A DNA stretch of 64,000 bases from Bacteroides sp. (GCA_021203515.1 JAJQAY010000124.1:1-64000); one strand, 5' to 3'; shown: positions 1-11,538, counted from the first letter of the stretch. Notes: a model not told the origin generated them from the letters alone. Made by a program: numbers and translations.

Positions 1-412
1 ATATATAATATTACTAAGTGCAAGCTAATTAATAAATATATTTTTTATATAACTGCGTAAAATTAAAAAATAAGGTTCTTGTAAGGTTAAATATCCTGGG
101 ATTAACTATGAATTTAGAATCCCTATATATAAAAGATGTTTAGAATGAATTAGGGGTAGAAATAAAAGTATCGCTACGTGAGAGGAAATTTATCCGGAAG
201 CATTGGGGAAGGATGATGATACTTAAAGGATAGTTCTTGCCAAGTTCTAAAGGAACTAAAGGATCGTTCAATTACCCCTCCATACACTAGCTAAAACGCC
301 ACTCTTCCATTCTTGCGCCACGCCCCAAAACAATAAATTATTCATACAGTTACGCCTCGCCAATCATCTTTTGTATTTCATTAATAATCAACCAATTATA
401 AAACAGCCTCGA

Positions 413-491
413 TCATCGTAGAGGAAAGCTCCGTTCCTCTACGATGAACAGGTCGATTCTCTACGATGAACGAAGCTTTTCTCTACGATGA
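413..491. repeat. 22-bp-period array: CTCTACGATGA x3 (437, 459, 481) plus one inverted copy (413-423)
   Basis: Repeat starts at 437, 459 and 481 are exactly 22 bp apart, with 11-bp repeat and 11-bp spacer; inverted TCATCGTAGAG at 413 can form a hairpin with the first copy. Confidence 0.85.
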
Positions 492-643
492 TCGATAGCT
501 TATTTCCCCATACGAAGAAAAATAATCACTCACAATTGAGGATATAAACCGCAAAACAATAAAATTCATCTTTCTACTAAGAATATTAATAAATAAATTA
601 ATTATCTTTGCTGATAAAGAATTATAGAATATAAAAGACGGAT

Positions 644-1855
644 ATGAAACAACGCTTACTTAAAGAAATAGAGGCAGGAACTAAAAGCGCTCTTCTTAAA
701 AAGAAGATTATCACTCATTATATATATAATGGAGGTTCCACTATTACAGACTTAGCAAAAGAACTGGATCTTAGTGTCCCCACTGTCACCAAGTTCATTA
801 GTGAAATGTGCGAAGACGGATACATAAACGATTATGGCAAGTTGGAAACCAGCGGAGGAAGGTATCCCAGCCTGTACGGGCTAAATCCAGAATCCGGATA
901 CTTTATCGGAGTAGACATTAAGAAGTTTGCCATTAATATAGGCCTTATCAACTTTAAAGGCGATATGGTAGAACTCAAAATGAATATTCCTTTCAAAGCA
1001 GAGAATACCCCGGAGGCTCTCGAAGAATTACGCAAGCTTATTATCCAATTTATAAAAAAGGTAGAAATCCCTCACGAAAAAATTCTAAATATCAATATTA
1101 ATGTTTCCGGCAGGGTTAACCCCGAGTCCGGATATAGTTTTAGTCAGTTCAATTTTGAAGAACGACCCTTGGCCGAAATACTCACTGAAAAGATTGGAAT
1201 TCGAGTAAGCATCGACAATGACACGCGTGCCATGGCCTACGGGGAATACCTGAAAGGATGCGTAAAAGGCGAAAAGCATATTATCTTTGTGAATGTCAGT
1301 TGGGGGCTGGGTATCGGCATTATCATCGACGGGAAAGTATATACCGGCAAGTCGGGATTCTCCGGAGAGTTCGGGCATACAAATACATTTGACAATGAAA
1401 TCATCTGCCATTGCGGAAAAAAAGGTTGCCTTGAAACGGAAGCATCCGGCTCTGCCCTGCATCGCATCCTTCTGGAAAGAATCAGGAAGGGCGAGAACTC
1501 CATTTTATCAGAGCGCATCGACGATGTAGGAAATCCTTTAACCTTAGATGAGATTATCAGTGCCGTCTATAAAGAAGAAGATTTACTTTGCATTGAAATC
1601 GTAGAAGAGATCGGGCAGAAACTGGGGAAACAAATTGCCGGATTAATCAATATCTTCAACCCGGAATTGGTAATCATAGGCGGAACTTTATCTTTGACCG
1701 GCGACTACATCACGCAACCCATAAAGACAGCCGTACGCAAATACTCTCTTAATCTGGTTAACAAAGACTCGGCCATCATGACCTCCAAATTGAAAGATAA
1801 GGCCGGCATCATCGGTGCTTGTATGCTAGCCCGTAGCAGGATGTTCGAAAGCTAA
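644..1855 (+). CDS. ROK family transcriptional regulator/kinase (NagC/XylR-like, N-terminal HTH)
   Basis: 403 aa ORF; N-terminal winged HTH (GSTITDLAKELDLSVPTVTKFI) and ROK signature with Zn motif EFGHTN...CHCGKKGCLET. Confidence 0.9.
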   Translation: MKQRLLKEIEAGTKSALLKKKIITHYIYNGGSTITDLAKELDLSVPTVTKFISEMCEDGYINDYGKLETSGGRYPSLYGLNPESGYFIGVDIKKFAINIGLINFKGDMVELKMNIPFKAENTPEALEELRKLIIQFIKKVEIPHEKILNININVSGRVNPESGYSFSQFNFEERPLAEILTEKIGIRVSIDNDTRAMAYGEYLKGCVKGEKHIIFVNVSWGLGIGIIIDGKVYTGKSGFSGEFGHTNTFDNEIICHCGKKGCLETEASGSALHRILLERIRKGENSILSERIDDVGNPLTLDEIISAVYKEEDLLCIEIVEEIGQKLGKQIAGLINIFNPELVIIGGTLSLTGDYITQPIKTAVRKYSLNLVNKDSAIMTSKLKDKAGIIGACMLARSRMFES

Positions 1856-1973
1856 ACCGGGAAAAGGAAACAAACATTTCTCCTTAAATTGTTGCACCAA
1901 GTAAAAGTTTATTTTACTTTTGCGATTTAATAACTAATATCATAACCTTTTAGACTGAAAACACAATCAAATT

Positions 1974-2549
1974 ATGGATACAAGCAAAATTGTAGGAGAA
2001 AAGATTAAGTCGCTCCGTGAGAGCTAATCCATCAGTATGGAAGAATTGGCACAACGTTCGGGACTCGCTATCGAACAGGTTGAACGTATCGAAAACAATA
2101 TAGACCTGCCGTCACTGGCACCACTTATCAAGATAGCCCGCGTGCTCGGTGTACGCCTCGGCACTTTCCTCGACGACCAGGATGAGAACGGTCCGGTGGT
2201 ATGCCGCAAGGCCGAAGCAAAGGACAGCATCAGTTTCTCCAACAACGCCATCCACTCGCGCAAACATATGGAGTACCATTCCTTGTCCAAGTCCAAAGCC
2301 GACCGCCACATGGAGCCGTTCATCATAGACGTAACTCCTACTAGCGATAGAGACTTCGTTCTTTCTTCCCATGAAGGCGAAGAGTTCATCATGGTTATGC
2401 AAGGGACAATGGAAATCAGCTACGGCAAGCACACCTATCTCCTCGAAGAGGGCGACAGCATCTATTACGATTCTATCGTTCCCCACCATGTGCATGCCTA
2501 CGAAGGACAAGCGGCGCAAATATTAGCAGTAGTTTATACGCCAATTTAA
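1974..2549 (+). pseudogene. XRE-family HTH + cupin regulator, interrupted by in-frame TAA at 2025-2027
   Basis: ATG at 1974 reads MDTSKIVGEKIKSLRES*SISMEELAQRSGLAIEQVERIENN in one frame; C-terminal cupin domain in ORF 2037-2549. Confidence 0.8.
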
Positions 2550-2551
2550 TA

Positions 2552-2644
2552 AGTTGAAAGTTAAAAGTTGAAAGTTGGCTGCGCGTCATGTATAGCAATC
2601 CTTCATCTCTTAACTTTCAACTCTCAACTTTCAACTTTCAACTC
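2552..2644. repeat. Heptamer (GTTGAAA)n / (TTTCAAC)n inverted array, 8 nt upstream of a start codon
   Basis: aagttgaaagttaaaagttgaaagtt ... taactttcaactctcaactttcaactttcaactc; ATG follows at 2652. Confidence 0.85.
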
Positions 2645-2651
2645 TTACATT

Positions 2652-4297
2652 ATGTTATACGAAAGAACTCTCGGGCAATGGTTAGAGCATTGGGCTGAAA
2701 CAACACCCGATAAAGAATATATTGTCTATTCCGACCGCAACCTGCGCTTCACGTGGAGCCAGTTCAATCATCGGGTAGATGACATGGCAAAAGGACTTAT
2801 CGCTATCGGTGTGGAACGAGGAACACATGTCGGCATCTGGGCGACAAACGTACCGGATTGGTTGACGCTCCTGTATGCCTGCGCCAAAATCGGAGCTGTT
2901 TACGTAACGGTAAATACCAACTACAAGCAGGCCGAGTTGGAGTATCTGTGCGAAAACTCGGATATGCACACACTTTGCATCGTGAACGGTGAAAAGGACA
3001 GCGACTTTGTACAGATGACCTACACCATGTTGCCGGAACTCAAGACATGCGAGCGCGGACACCTGAAAAGCGAGCGGTTCCCGTATATGAAAAACGTGAT
3101 TTACGTGGGGCAGGAAAAGCACCGGGGCATGTACAACACGGCTGAGATACTGCTTCTGGGCGACAACGTAGAAGACGCCCGGCTGGAAAAGCTAAAGAAA
3201 GAAGTTGATTGCCACGACGTGGTAAACATGCAATATACCTCCGGCACCACGGGATTTCCGAAAGGCGTCATGCTCACCCACCATAACATTGCCAACAATG
3301 GTTTCCTAACGGGCGAGCGCATGAAGTTCACCGCCGACGACAAGCTCTGTTGCTGCGTTCCGTTATTCCACTGCTTCGGCGTGGTGCTTGCCACGATGAA
3401 CTGCCTGACGCATGGATGCACACAGGTCACGGTGGAGCGCTTCAATCCGTTGGTAGTACTGGCCTCCATCCACAAGGAGCGTTGCACGACATCTATGGCG
3501 TGCCCACCATGTTCATTGCCGAACTCAATCATCCGATGTTCGACTTATTCGACATGTCCTGCCTGCGCACAGGCATCATGGCAGGTTCCCTCTGCCCGGT
3601 GAAACTGATGAAGCGGGTGGAAGAAAAGATGTATATGAAGGTAACCAGCGTTTACGGCTTGACGGAAGCCTCTCCCGGCATGACCGCCTCGCGGATTGAC
3701 GACCCGTTCGACGTTCGTTGCAATACCGTGGGGCATGACTTCGAGCATACGGTCGTAAAGGTTATCGACCCGGATACGGGCGAGGAATGTCCCGCCGGTG
3801 TACAAGGCGAAATGTGCAACAAGGGTTATAACACTATGAAGGGTTACTACGAGAACCCGCAAGCCACCGCCGAAGTCGTCGACAAGAACGGCTTCCTGCA
3901 CTCCGGCGACTTGGGTATGAAAGACGAAGACGGCAACTACCGCATCACGGGACGCATCAAGGATATGATTATCCGTGGCGGCGAGAACATCTACCCGCGC
4001 GAAATCAAGGAGTTCCTCTACAAACTGGATGGCGTCAAGGACGTACAAGTGGCAGGTATCCCTTCCAAGAAATACGGAGAGGAGGTAGGCGCCTTTATCA
4101 TCCTGCACGAAGGAGTGGATATGCACGAATCGGACGTGCGCGACTTCTGCACCGGCAAGATTTCACGCTATAAAATACCCAAATATATCTTCTTCGTCGA
4201 TGAGTTCCCGATGACGGGCAGCGGCAAGATACAGAAGTTCAGACTGAAAGATGTAGGTTTGAAGCTCTGCAAGGAGCAAGGAATAGAAGTCATATAA
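2652..4297 (+). pseudogene. AMP-dependent synthetase / long-chain acyl-CoA ligase, frameshifted near 3485-3495
   Basis: [26 protein letters not shown]...[18 protein letters not shown] in one frame continues as [17 protein letters not shown]...[23 protein letters not shown] in another. Confidence 0.85.
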
Positions 4298-4337
4298 TAT
4301 ACAAAAGCCTGAAGTGACTATCAATATGTAACATTAG

Positions 4338-4408
4338 AAACGCAGATTAACGCAGATTATCGCAGAGTTAATTTTATCTTTGCGTAAATTTGCGCTAATC
4401 TGCGTTTT
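4338..4408. repeat. Intergenic inverted repeat built from (ACGCAGATTA)n
   Basis: aaacgcagattaacgcagattatcgcag ... gcgtaaatttgcgctaatctgcgttt. Confidence 0.8.
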
Positions 4409-4429
4409 AATGATAGGCTGTTTTACTTT

Positions 4430-5206
4430 TTATCCCACCTTCTTTGCGATATAGAACACATAACCGTAGAATTCTTTATACTTACGATATAGTTCGTCTT
4501 CAACAAACTGAAGCTCACTGAACTCCTCGGCAGTTTTATTTCCCGCATACTTATGAAGAAAAGCCTCCCGGGCAGCCGTCTTGAAAGCAAAGTAATGCTC
4601 CGTCCAGCAATTCTCCGGCAGAATAAATGTGGCGACAGGAAGATAACCCGCTTTGTATATCGTGGCGACTTGATTGGGAAGGGTATCCATTTCGGGATAC
4701 GCATCCATCCAGAAGTCATTAATCTCCGCAGGGCGCTCGTCCGTAAACCATGAACTTTCGGTAATGGCAATATACCCTCCTGGCTTGAGGTATTGCCGCC
4801 ATTCATTCAATCCCCGTTCAAAGCCAATATTATAAATAGCACCTTCCGACCAAATCAGATCTAAGGATGCCTGCTCGAAAGGAAGGTTATCCATTGAGCC
4901 GACAATGCCTTTCACTCTGTCCTGAAGATTTAGCTTGGCTGCATTACGGTTGAATATCTCTATAAATCCGGGAAAAAGATCAAGCCCTGTAATCTGTCCC
5001 GGTGCATGCCGGGCCAATTCCATGGTCTGACCGCCCGTTCCGCAACCGATGTCGGCTATCAGGGATTTATCGGTGAGATTATCTATAAAACTCAATGCCC
5101 GCAAGGTTGCTTCGGGGCTTCCGGGGCCTTGTCGTTCCATGTTGGAAAAGAAGTCGCAAATTAAATTAAATTCGAAATCGTGAATTGTTTTATTTTCGTT
5201 ACTCAT
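4430..5206 (-). CDS. Class I SAM-dependent methyltransferase
   Basis: [20 protein letters not shown]...[19 protein letters not shown] motif I; start chosen at 5206. Confidence 0.85.
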   Translation of the reverse strand: MSNENKTIHDFEFNLICDFFSNMERQGPGSPEATLRALSFIDNLTDKSLIADIGCGTGGQTMELARHAPGQITGLDLFPGFIEIFNRNAAKLNLQDRVKGIVGSMDNLPFEQASLDLIWSEGAIYNIGFERGLNEWRQYLKPGGYIAITESSWFTDERPAEINDFWMDAYPEMDTLPNQVATIYKAGYLPVATFILPENCWTEHYFAFKTAAREAFLHKYAGNKTAEEFSELQFVEDELYRKYKEFYGYVFYIAKKVG

Positions 5207-5454
5207 TGTCTGAATGTATTTTGCATACACGGAAAGCATACCAATGCCTTCATCATTGCACGCAGATTAAACTTGAATTATAATAATAGGAAAACACTCT
5301 CGAAAAGAGCTATCCGAGAGTAAACGAAGGGACAATCTGTATCAGAAGCACAGATTGTTTACTAAACCAAATCCGATTTAATGTCTTTGTCATGCCGCAA
5401 AGATACATATTATTTTGTTTTGCCAATAGCTTTTATTTAAAAAATGACAAAGCC

Positions 5455-5486
5455 TTTGCCCTACTAATCAGAATGTTCTATCTTTG
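5455..5486 (+). promoter_or_regulatory. Bacteroides-type promoter (TTTG -33, TATCTTTG -7) for ahcY
   Basis: TTTG 5455-5458, 20-nt spacer, TATCTTTG 5479-5486, ATG at 5517. Confidence 0.7.
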
Positions 5487-5516
5487 CACCACTTTATATT
5501 AAACAACTACATAGAT

Positions 5517-6935
5517 ATGTCTAAAGAATTATTCTCTACTCTGCCCTACAAGGTGGCAGACATTACGCTTGCCGACTTCGGTCGCAAGGAAATCGATTTG
5601 GCAGAAAAAGAAATGCCCGGCCTCATGGCTCTTCGCGAAAAGTATGGAGAAACAAAACCGCTGAAAGGCGCCCGCATCATGGGTTCGCTGCACATGACTA
5701 TTCAGACTGCGGTACTGATTGAAACCCTCGTAGCACTGGGTGCTGAAGTGCGCTGGTGCTCTTGCAATATCTACTCCACCCAAGACCATGCCGCTGCCGC
5801 TATTGCAGCCGGCGGCGTACCCGTATTTGCATGGAAGGGCGAGACACTTGCCGAATACTGGTGGTGTACGCTCCAGGCACTGAACTTCCCCGGTGGCAAA
5901 GGCCCCACAGTGATTGTGGACGACGGAGGAGACGCTACGATGATGATACACGTGGGCTACGAAGCCGAGAGCAACGCTTCCGTATTAGATAAAGAAGTAC
6001 ATGCCGAAGACGAAATAGAGCTGAACGCCCTCCTGAAGCAGGTATTGGCAGAAGACAACGGACGCTGGCATCGCGTGGCCGCCGAAGTGCGCGGTGTGTC
6101 GGAAGAGACAACCACCGGTGTGCACCGCCTCTACCAGATGCAGGAAGAAGGCAAACTGCTGTTCCCCGCATTCAACGTGAACGACTCGGTGACGAAGTCC
6201 AAATTCGACAACCTCTACGGTTGCCGCGAGTCTCTGGCCGACGGTATCAAGCGTGCCACGGACGTGATGATTGCCGGCAAGGTAGTCGTTGTCTGCGGTT
6301 ACGGTGATGTAGGCAAGGGCTGTTCACACTCCATGCGTTCCTACGGAGCACGTGTATTAGTGACGGAAGTAGACCCGATTTGTGCATTGCAAGCTGCTAT
6401 GGAAGGTTTCGAGGTAGTGACGATGGAGGAAGCCTGCACCGAAGGAAACATCTTCGTTACGACTACGGGCAACATCGACATCATCCGCATCGACCACCTG
6501 GAGAAGATGAAAGACCAGGCCATCGTCTGCAACATCGGACACTTCGACAACGAAATCCAGGTAGATGCCCTCAAGTATTACAACGGCATCCGCCGCGTCA
6601 ACATCAAACCGCAGGTAGACCGTTACTTCTTCCCCGACGGACACAGCATCATCTTGCTGGCAGACGGCCGCCTGGTGAACCTCGGTTGTGCCACCGGTCA
6701 CCCGTCTTTCGTAATGAGCAACTCTTTCACCAACCAGACGTTGGCACAAATCGAGCTGTTCAACAAGAAGTACGAAACCGGCGTTTACCGCCTGCCCAAG
6801 CATCTGGACGAGGAAGTTGCCCGCCTGCATCTCGAAAAGATTGGTGTGAAACTCACAAAACTCACTCCGGAACAAGCCGCCTACATCGGCGTCAGCGTGG
6901 ACGGACCGTATAAAGCTGAACACTATCGTTATTAA
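5517..6935 (+). CDS. ahcY: Adenosylhomocysteinase
   Basis: [24 protein letters not shown]...[23 protein letters not shown]-binding motif; C-terminus [11 protein letters not shown]. Confidence 0.97.
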   Translation: MSKELFSTLPYKVADITLADFGRKEIDLAEKEMPGLMALREKYGETKPLKGARIMGSLHMTIQTAVLIETLVALGAEVRWCSCNIYSTQDHAAAAIAAGGVPVFAWKGETLAEYWWCTLQALNFPGGKGPTVIVDDGGDATMMIHVGYEAESNASVLDKEVHAEDEIELNALLKQVLAEDNGRWHRVAAEVRGVSEETTTGVHRLYQMQEEGKLLFPAFNVNDSVTKSKFDNLYGCRESLADGIKRATDVMIAGKVVVVCGYGDVGKGCSHSMRSYGARVLVTEVDPICALQAAMEGFEVVTMEEACTEGNIFVTTTGNIDIIRIDHLEKMKDQAIVCNIGHFDNEIQVDALKYYNGIRRVNIKPQVDRYFFPDGHSIILLADGRLVNLGCATGHPSFVMSNSFTNQTLAQIELFNKKYETGVYRLPKHLDEEVARLHLEKIGVKLTKLTPEQAAYIGVSVDGPYKAEHYRY

Positions 6936-6938
6936 CGA

Positions 6939-7029
6939 AGTTGAAAGTTGAAAGTTGAAAGTTGAAAGTTACTATGCAGCTCGATAGCGCAGCCTAACTT
7001 TCAACTTTCAACTTTCAACTTTCAACTTC
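6939..7029. repeat. Heptamer (GTTGAAA)n/(TTTCAAC)n inverted array with TAGCGCAGCC core
   Basis: About 4 copies per arm; array ends 17 nt before ATG 7047. Confidence 0.9.
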
Positions 7030-7046
7030 ATAAAATCTCCGATTTT

Positions 7047-9560
7047 ATGAAAAAGTTTCTCCCCGATTTAATTGTCATCCTGACATTTGCCACACTATCA
7101 TTCGCCTATTTCTTCCCGGCGGACATTGAAAACCGCATTCTATTCCAACACGACACCGCAGCCGGAGCAGGCGCGGGACAAGAAGCGGCACAGTATCACG
7201 AACAGACGGGAGAACGTACCCGCTGGGCAAACTCTATCTTCGGCGGAATGCCTACCTACCAGATAACCCCTTCCTACGACTCCACCGCACCGTTGCAATG
7301 GACGCAGAAGCTCTATCAACTCTTCCTGCCCAGCTACGTCAACCTGACGTTTATCCTGATGCTAGGTTTCTACATCCTGTTGCGGGCATTCGGCATCCCG
7401 GCATGGCTTGCCGGCTTAGGCGGCATCATGTGGGCCTTCTCCTCTTACTTCTTCATTCTGATTTCCGCCGGACACATCTGGAAGTTCGTCACACTCGCCT
7501 ATATCCCGCCCACGATAGCGGGTATCGTGCTTGCCTACCGCGGAAAACTATTGGCAGGCGGCATCGTCACCGCCTTGTTCATCGCCCTGCAAATCATGTC
7601 GAACCATGTGCAGATGTCGTACTACTTCCTGTCTGTCATCCTCTTCATTGCCGGAGCTTACTTTGAAGACGCCTGGCGCAACAAGACACTGCCCCGGTTC
7701 TTCAGGGCCAGTGCCGTACTGGTAGTTGCCGCCCTGATTGGCGTAGCCGCCAACCTGTCCAACCTCTACCATACCTATACTTATAGTAAAGAAACCATGC
7801 GCGGCAAGACCGAGCTGGTGGAAACCGGAGAAGCCGCCAAGCAAACCAGTGGCGGACTGGACCGCGATTACATTACCCAATGGAGCTACGGCGTCGGCGA
7901 GACGTTGACCCTGCTCGTTCCCAACTTCAAAGGCGGTTCATCGGCCGCCCCCCTCAGCCAGAGCGAAACGGCTATGGAAAAGGCAAAACCGATGTATGTC
8001 AGCCTCTACAATTCCTTCACGCAATACTTCGGCGACCAGCCCTGGACAAGCGGCCCCGTCTACGTAGGCGCCTTCGTCTTGTTCCTGTTTGTGCTGGGAT
8101 GCTTCATTGTGAAAGGCCCGCTGAAGTGGGCATTGGTAGGAACCACCTTCTTCTCCATCGTCCTGGCCTGGGGCAAGAACTTCATGCCGCTGACGGACTT
8201 CTTCATCGACTATATCCCGATGTACGACAAGTTCCGCGCCGTGTCCTCCATCCTGGTCGTGGCAGAGTTCTCCATACCACTGTTGGCAATCTTTGCCCTG
8301 AAACGTGTATTGGACGAACCGGAAATCATAAAGAAAGACAAGAAGGCCCTCGGCATCAGTATCCTGCTTACGGCAGGAGTCGCTTTGCTGCTTGTGCTGG
8401 CGCCGGGAAGCCTCAACTCAGGCTTTGTACCCGCACAGGAAGCACAAATGTTGCAGAATGCAGTGAACCAGAACATGATACCCGCCAATGAGCTCTCCGG
8501 CATCCTTGCCAATCTGCAAGAGATGCGTGCCGCACTCGTCAGTGCCGATGCTTTGCGAAGTTTCATCATCATAGCCATCGGCTGCACCCTACTGGGACTG
8601 TACTCCAAAGGCAAGTTGGGCAAACCTCTCACTATCGGCGGCATCGCTTTGCTTTGCGTCATCGATATGTGGGGCGTCAACAAGCGCTATCTGCACGACG
8701 ACCAGTTCGTGCCCCGCTCCATCCAGACAGAGACCTTCACCAAAACGCAAGCGGACGAACTGATTTTGCAGGACACCGCCCCGGACTATCGCGTGCTGAA
8801 CTTCGCCACCAACACCTTCAATGAGAACAACACCGCCTACTGGCACAAGAGTGTCGGAGGATACCATGCCGCCAAGCTGCGCCGCTATCAGGAAATGATA
8901 GAGCATCATATCTCGCCCGAAATGCAAGCCGCCTACCGGGAGATAGCTGCCGCAGGCGGAGAAATGGACAGTGTGGACGCCTCCCAGTTCCGCGTGCTGA
9001 ACATGCTGAACACGAAGTACTTCATCTTCCCCGCCGGGCAGCAGGGACAAACGGTTCCCATCCTCAACCCCTATGCCTATGGCAATGCGTGGTTTGTCGG
9101 CAACGTGCAGTATGTGGACAACGCCAATCAGGAAATCGACGCCCTTCACTCCGTGCTGCCCACCGAGACGGCCGTAGTGGACGCCCGCTTCAAAGATGCG
9201 TTGAACGGAACCACCGAAGCCTATAAAGACAGCCTCTCCTCCATTCGCCTGACGAGCTATGAGCCGAACCGACTGGTTTATGAAACTGAAAACGCCCAGG
9301 ATGGCGTTGCCGTATTCTCCGAGATTTATTATCCGGACGGCTGGCAGGCAACCATCGACGGAGTGCCTGCACGGTTGGGACGCGCCGACTACATCCTGCG
9401 TGCCATGTACGTCCCTGCCGGACGGCACACCATCGAAATGCGCTTCGACCCCAAGAGCCTGCACGTCACGGAGGGCATTGCCTACGGTGCACTGGCATTG
9501 CTGATTATCGGAGTGATTGCTGCCGTACTGATAGCGCGAAAGAAATATGCTAAAAAGTAA
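7047..9560 (+). CDS. YfhO-family large membrane protein
   Basis: 837 aa, multiple TM segments, C-terminal FSEIYYPDGWQATIDGVPARLGRADYILRAMYVPAGRHTIEMRFDP. Confidence 0.85.
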   Translation: MKKFLPDLIVILTFATLSFAYFFPADIENRILFQHDTAAGAGAGQEAAQYHEQTGERTRWANSIFGGMPTYQITPSYDSTAPLQWTQKLYQLFLPSYVNLTFILMLGFYILLRAFGIPAWLAGLGGIMWAFSSYFFILISAGHIWKFVTLAYIPPTIAGIVLAYRGKLLAGGIVTALFIALQIMSNHVQMSYYFLSVILFIAGAYFEDAWRNKTLPRFFRASAVLVVAALIGVAANLSNLYHTYTYSKETMRGKTELVETGEAAKQTSGGLDRDYITQWSYGVGETLTLLVPNFKGGSSAAPLSQSETAMEKAKPMYVSLYNSFTQYFGDQPWTSGPVYVGAFVLFLFVLGCFIVKGPLKWALVGTTFFSIVLAWGKNFMPLTDFFIDYIPMYDKFRAVSSILVVAEFSIPLLAIFALKRVLDEPEIIKKDKKALGISILLTAGVALLLVLAPGSLNSGFVPAQEAQMLQNAVNQNMIPANELSGILANLQEMRAALVSADALRSFIIIAIGCTLLGLYSKGKLGKPLTIGGIALLCVIDMWGVNKRYLHDDQFVPRSIQTETFTKTQADELILQDTAPDYRVLNFATNTFNENNTAYWHKSVGGYHAAKLRRYQEMIEHHISPEMQAAYREIAAAGGEMDSVDASQFRVLNMLNTKYFIFPAGQQGQTVPILNPYAYGNAWFVGNVQYVDNANQEIDALHSVLPTETAVVDARFKDALNGTTEAYKDSLSSIRLTSYEPNRLVYETENAQDGVAVFSEIYYPDGWQATIDGVPARLGRADYILRAMYVPAGRHTIEMRFDPKSLHVTEGIAYGALALLIIGVIAAVLIARKKYAKK

Positions 9561-9661
9561 TTTCAAGTCATATTACTATTCACCACTTCACCCACCCTCG
9601 CAGTCGTCTGCCGGTGGGTGATGACGGTGAAAGCAAAGGCTGAGTCCGGCTTAAGCATCGA

Positions 9662-10863
9662 TTAATACAAGAATCCGAATAGCCAGAGAGGAACCCTGTT
9701 TCCCGTCCCATATTCCACATCATCTATTGCCAAGTAACTATCAGGCACATCTTTTACCTGCTCAAAAGTTTTATTTTTCCCACCTACTTCAAACGTGTAA
9801 GTATCGTCTATTCTGAAGTCTCCTTGCCCGGAGAATGTGAGTTGGTGGTTCTGTTTCATCTGATTGGCAAAGAATGTTTCACGAATATTACTAATATCCG
9901 AGGATGAAGAAAGCGCATACATCAGGTTTGTGTTATCCAGATAAACCTTTTCCGGCTTGGCGAGCTGCTGCATATTGTTTTTCCCGGAATATAACATAAT
10001 AAGCAAGGCGGCACGTTCCAGAATATGAAACATGCGAACTACTGACTGACGTGTCGTTTCTATACTTTCACCCACTTTGGTCATGTTGGGTGTGAAAGGA
10101 ACCATTTGCGAAAGAATTACCAATAGACGTTTCATCTTCTTAATAGAAACATACTCCACTTTCTCCACTGCGGGCAAGTCGTTCTCAAGTATGGTAGAGA
10201 TGACCTGTTGCAACCGTAGTTGATAAGAAGCGGGCGCTTCTTTATAAAAAGGATAATAACCATATTGCAAGTATTCCTCAAAAAGCGGAATAATTGTATC
10301 CTTTGAGACTATATCTGACGCAATAGCCAAATGTTCCTTCAATATCTGTTCTAAAGTATAAGCAGGAAAGTATCCTTTCTCTTCAAATGCCAGAAACTCT
10401 CTGAATGACAATCCTTGCAAAGTATAAAAAATACATCTGCGAGACAAGTCTGCCAAGGAGAAGTCTATTTGCAATAAAGAAGAGCCGGTAAAGACTACAT
10501 GGAGACCGGGATAACGGTCATAAATATTCTTCAATTCTTGTATCCAGTTATCATAAGGATAACGATGTACTTCATCTACAAACAGATGTGTTCCGCCATG
10601 AAGAAAATGATACTCCGCCAAGTCTATCAACCGATGCTCCGTAAACCAGAGGTCATCCAAAGCTATATAAATGGCTTGCTCACTCTTGGAAAAGAATTGC
10701 TTGATGCGCTGCAACATCAATGTTGTTTTCCTACGCCACGCGCTCCTTTTATACAAATCATGCGCGAATTCCAATCTATTGTATCATACAAATATCGGAT
10801 ATGAGACATACCAACCGAATTGGCTAAACGGGTAGAATTAATATAAAGGTCTGCTATTTCCAT
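9662..10863 (-). pseudogene. AAA ATPase / DUF4143-type protein, frameshifted in the Walker A motif (~10726-10729)
   Basis: Start at 10863 reads MEIADLYINSTRLANSVGMSHIRYLYDTIDWNSRMICIKGARGVGK then shifts frame; the remainder TTLMLQRIKQFFSK... is ORF 9662-10774. Confidence 0.85.
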
Positions 10864-10997
10864 GTTTACAAGTTTATTTTGAATAAAGATAAAGACAAAG
10901 ATAAGAAATGATTTCTATAAAGCACACATTGTGGCTAAAAACGTGCATTACAGATAACAATTATATAATAAAAACGTATTCTACAGATAACAATAAA

Positions 10998-11027
10998 ACC
11001 GTCTCTGCCCTCACGGACAGAGACGGT
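10998..11027. terminator. Strong GC hairpin, terminator-like
   Basis: ACCGTCTCTGccctcacggaCAGAGACGGT. Confidence 0.6.
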
Positions 11028-11316
11028 CAAGTCAATAATACATGAAAAACGCTATTTAGAGAGAGTCTCTTCTATTAATAAGGATTAGTCTTCCTCTTCC
11101 GGCTTCAACCTATCTTACTCATCCTCCCAACTAATCTGTGTCAAAAGTAACGCATAAAAAGAACAGACGCAAACGAAATCTACGAAATGGTAAATCTTAT
11201 CGACTATTTACCGATAAAGAAGGTTGCCGATAAGGGGAATTGCGGCCGACAAACGGACTTCTTTTCATCAAATCGAACTATCAGCTTTTTTAATGTCGGA
11301 ACTTATTGGTACTCTC

Positions 11317-11512
11317 CTATACTTTGAGTACCTTTGAACCGTATACCGAGAGGTCAAAACATCCCCATGTTTTGCACTAAAACATCCGGGTGTTTTGGTA
11401 TAAAACATCCGGGTGTTTTGACATCTAAGTCTTAGGAAGAGAACGGCTAAGTATAGGAAAGAGAACAGCTAAGTATCAACAGGAGAATGATTAAGTATAC
11501 AAATCGGCAGTG
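11317..11512. repeat. 22/23-bp-period array: AAAACATCC core x3 (11356, 11379, 11402) then CTAAGT units x4 (11425, 11447, 11469, 11491), with a CTATACT left arm
   Basis: Unit starts spaced 23,23,23,22,22,22 bp; left-arm CCTATACTT at about 11316. Confidence 0.85.
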
Positions 11513-11538
11513 ATAACAATAAACAAAACAAAAAGAAT

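Noticed and set aside
413-491. CRISPR array (also considered for 11317-11512, 34753-34869, 54352-54545)
   Set aside because: Repeat and spacer are each only about 11 bp, spacers are partly similar to each other, and no cas genes are present in the window.
6357-6923. Antisense ORFs over ahcY and over yfhO (8589..9566)
   Set aside because: No recognisable domains; strong sense genes explain the region.
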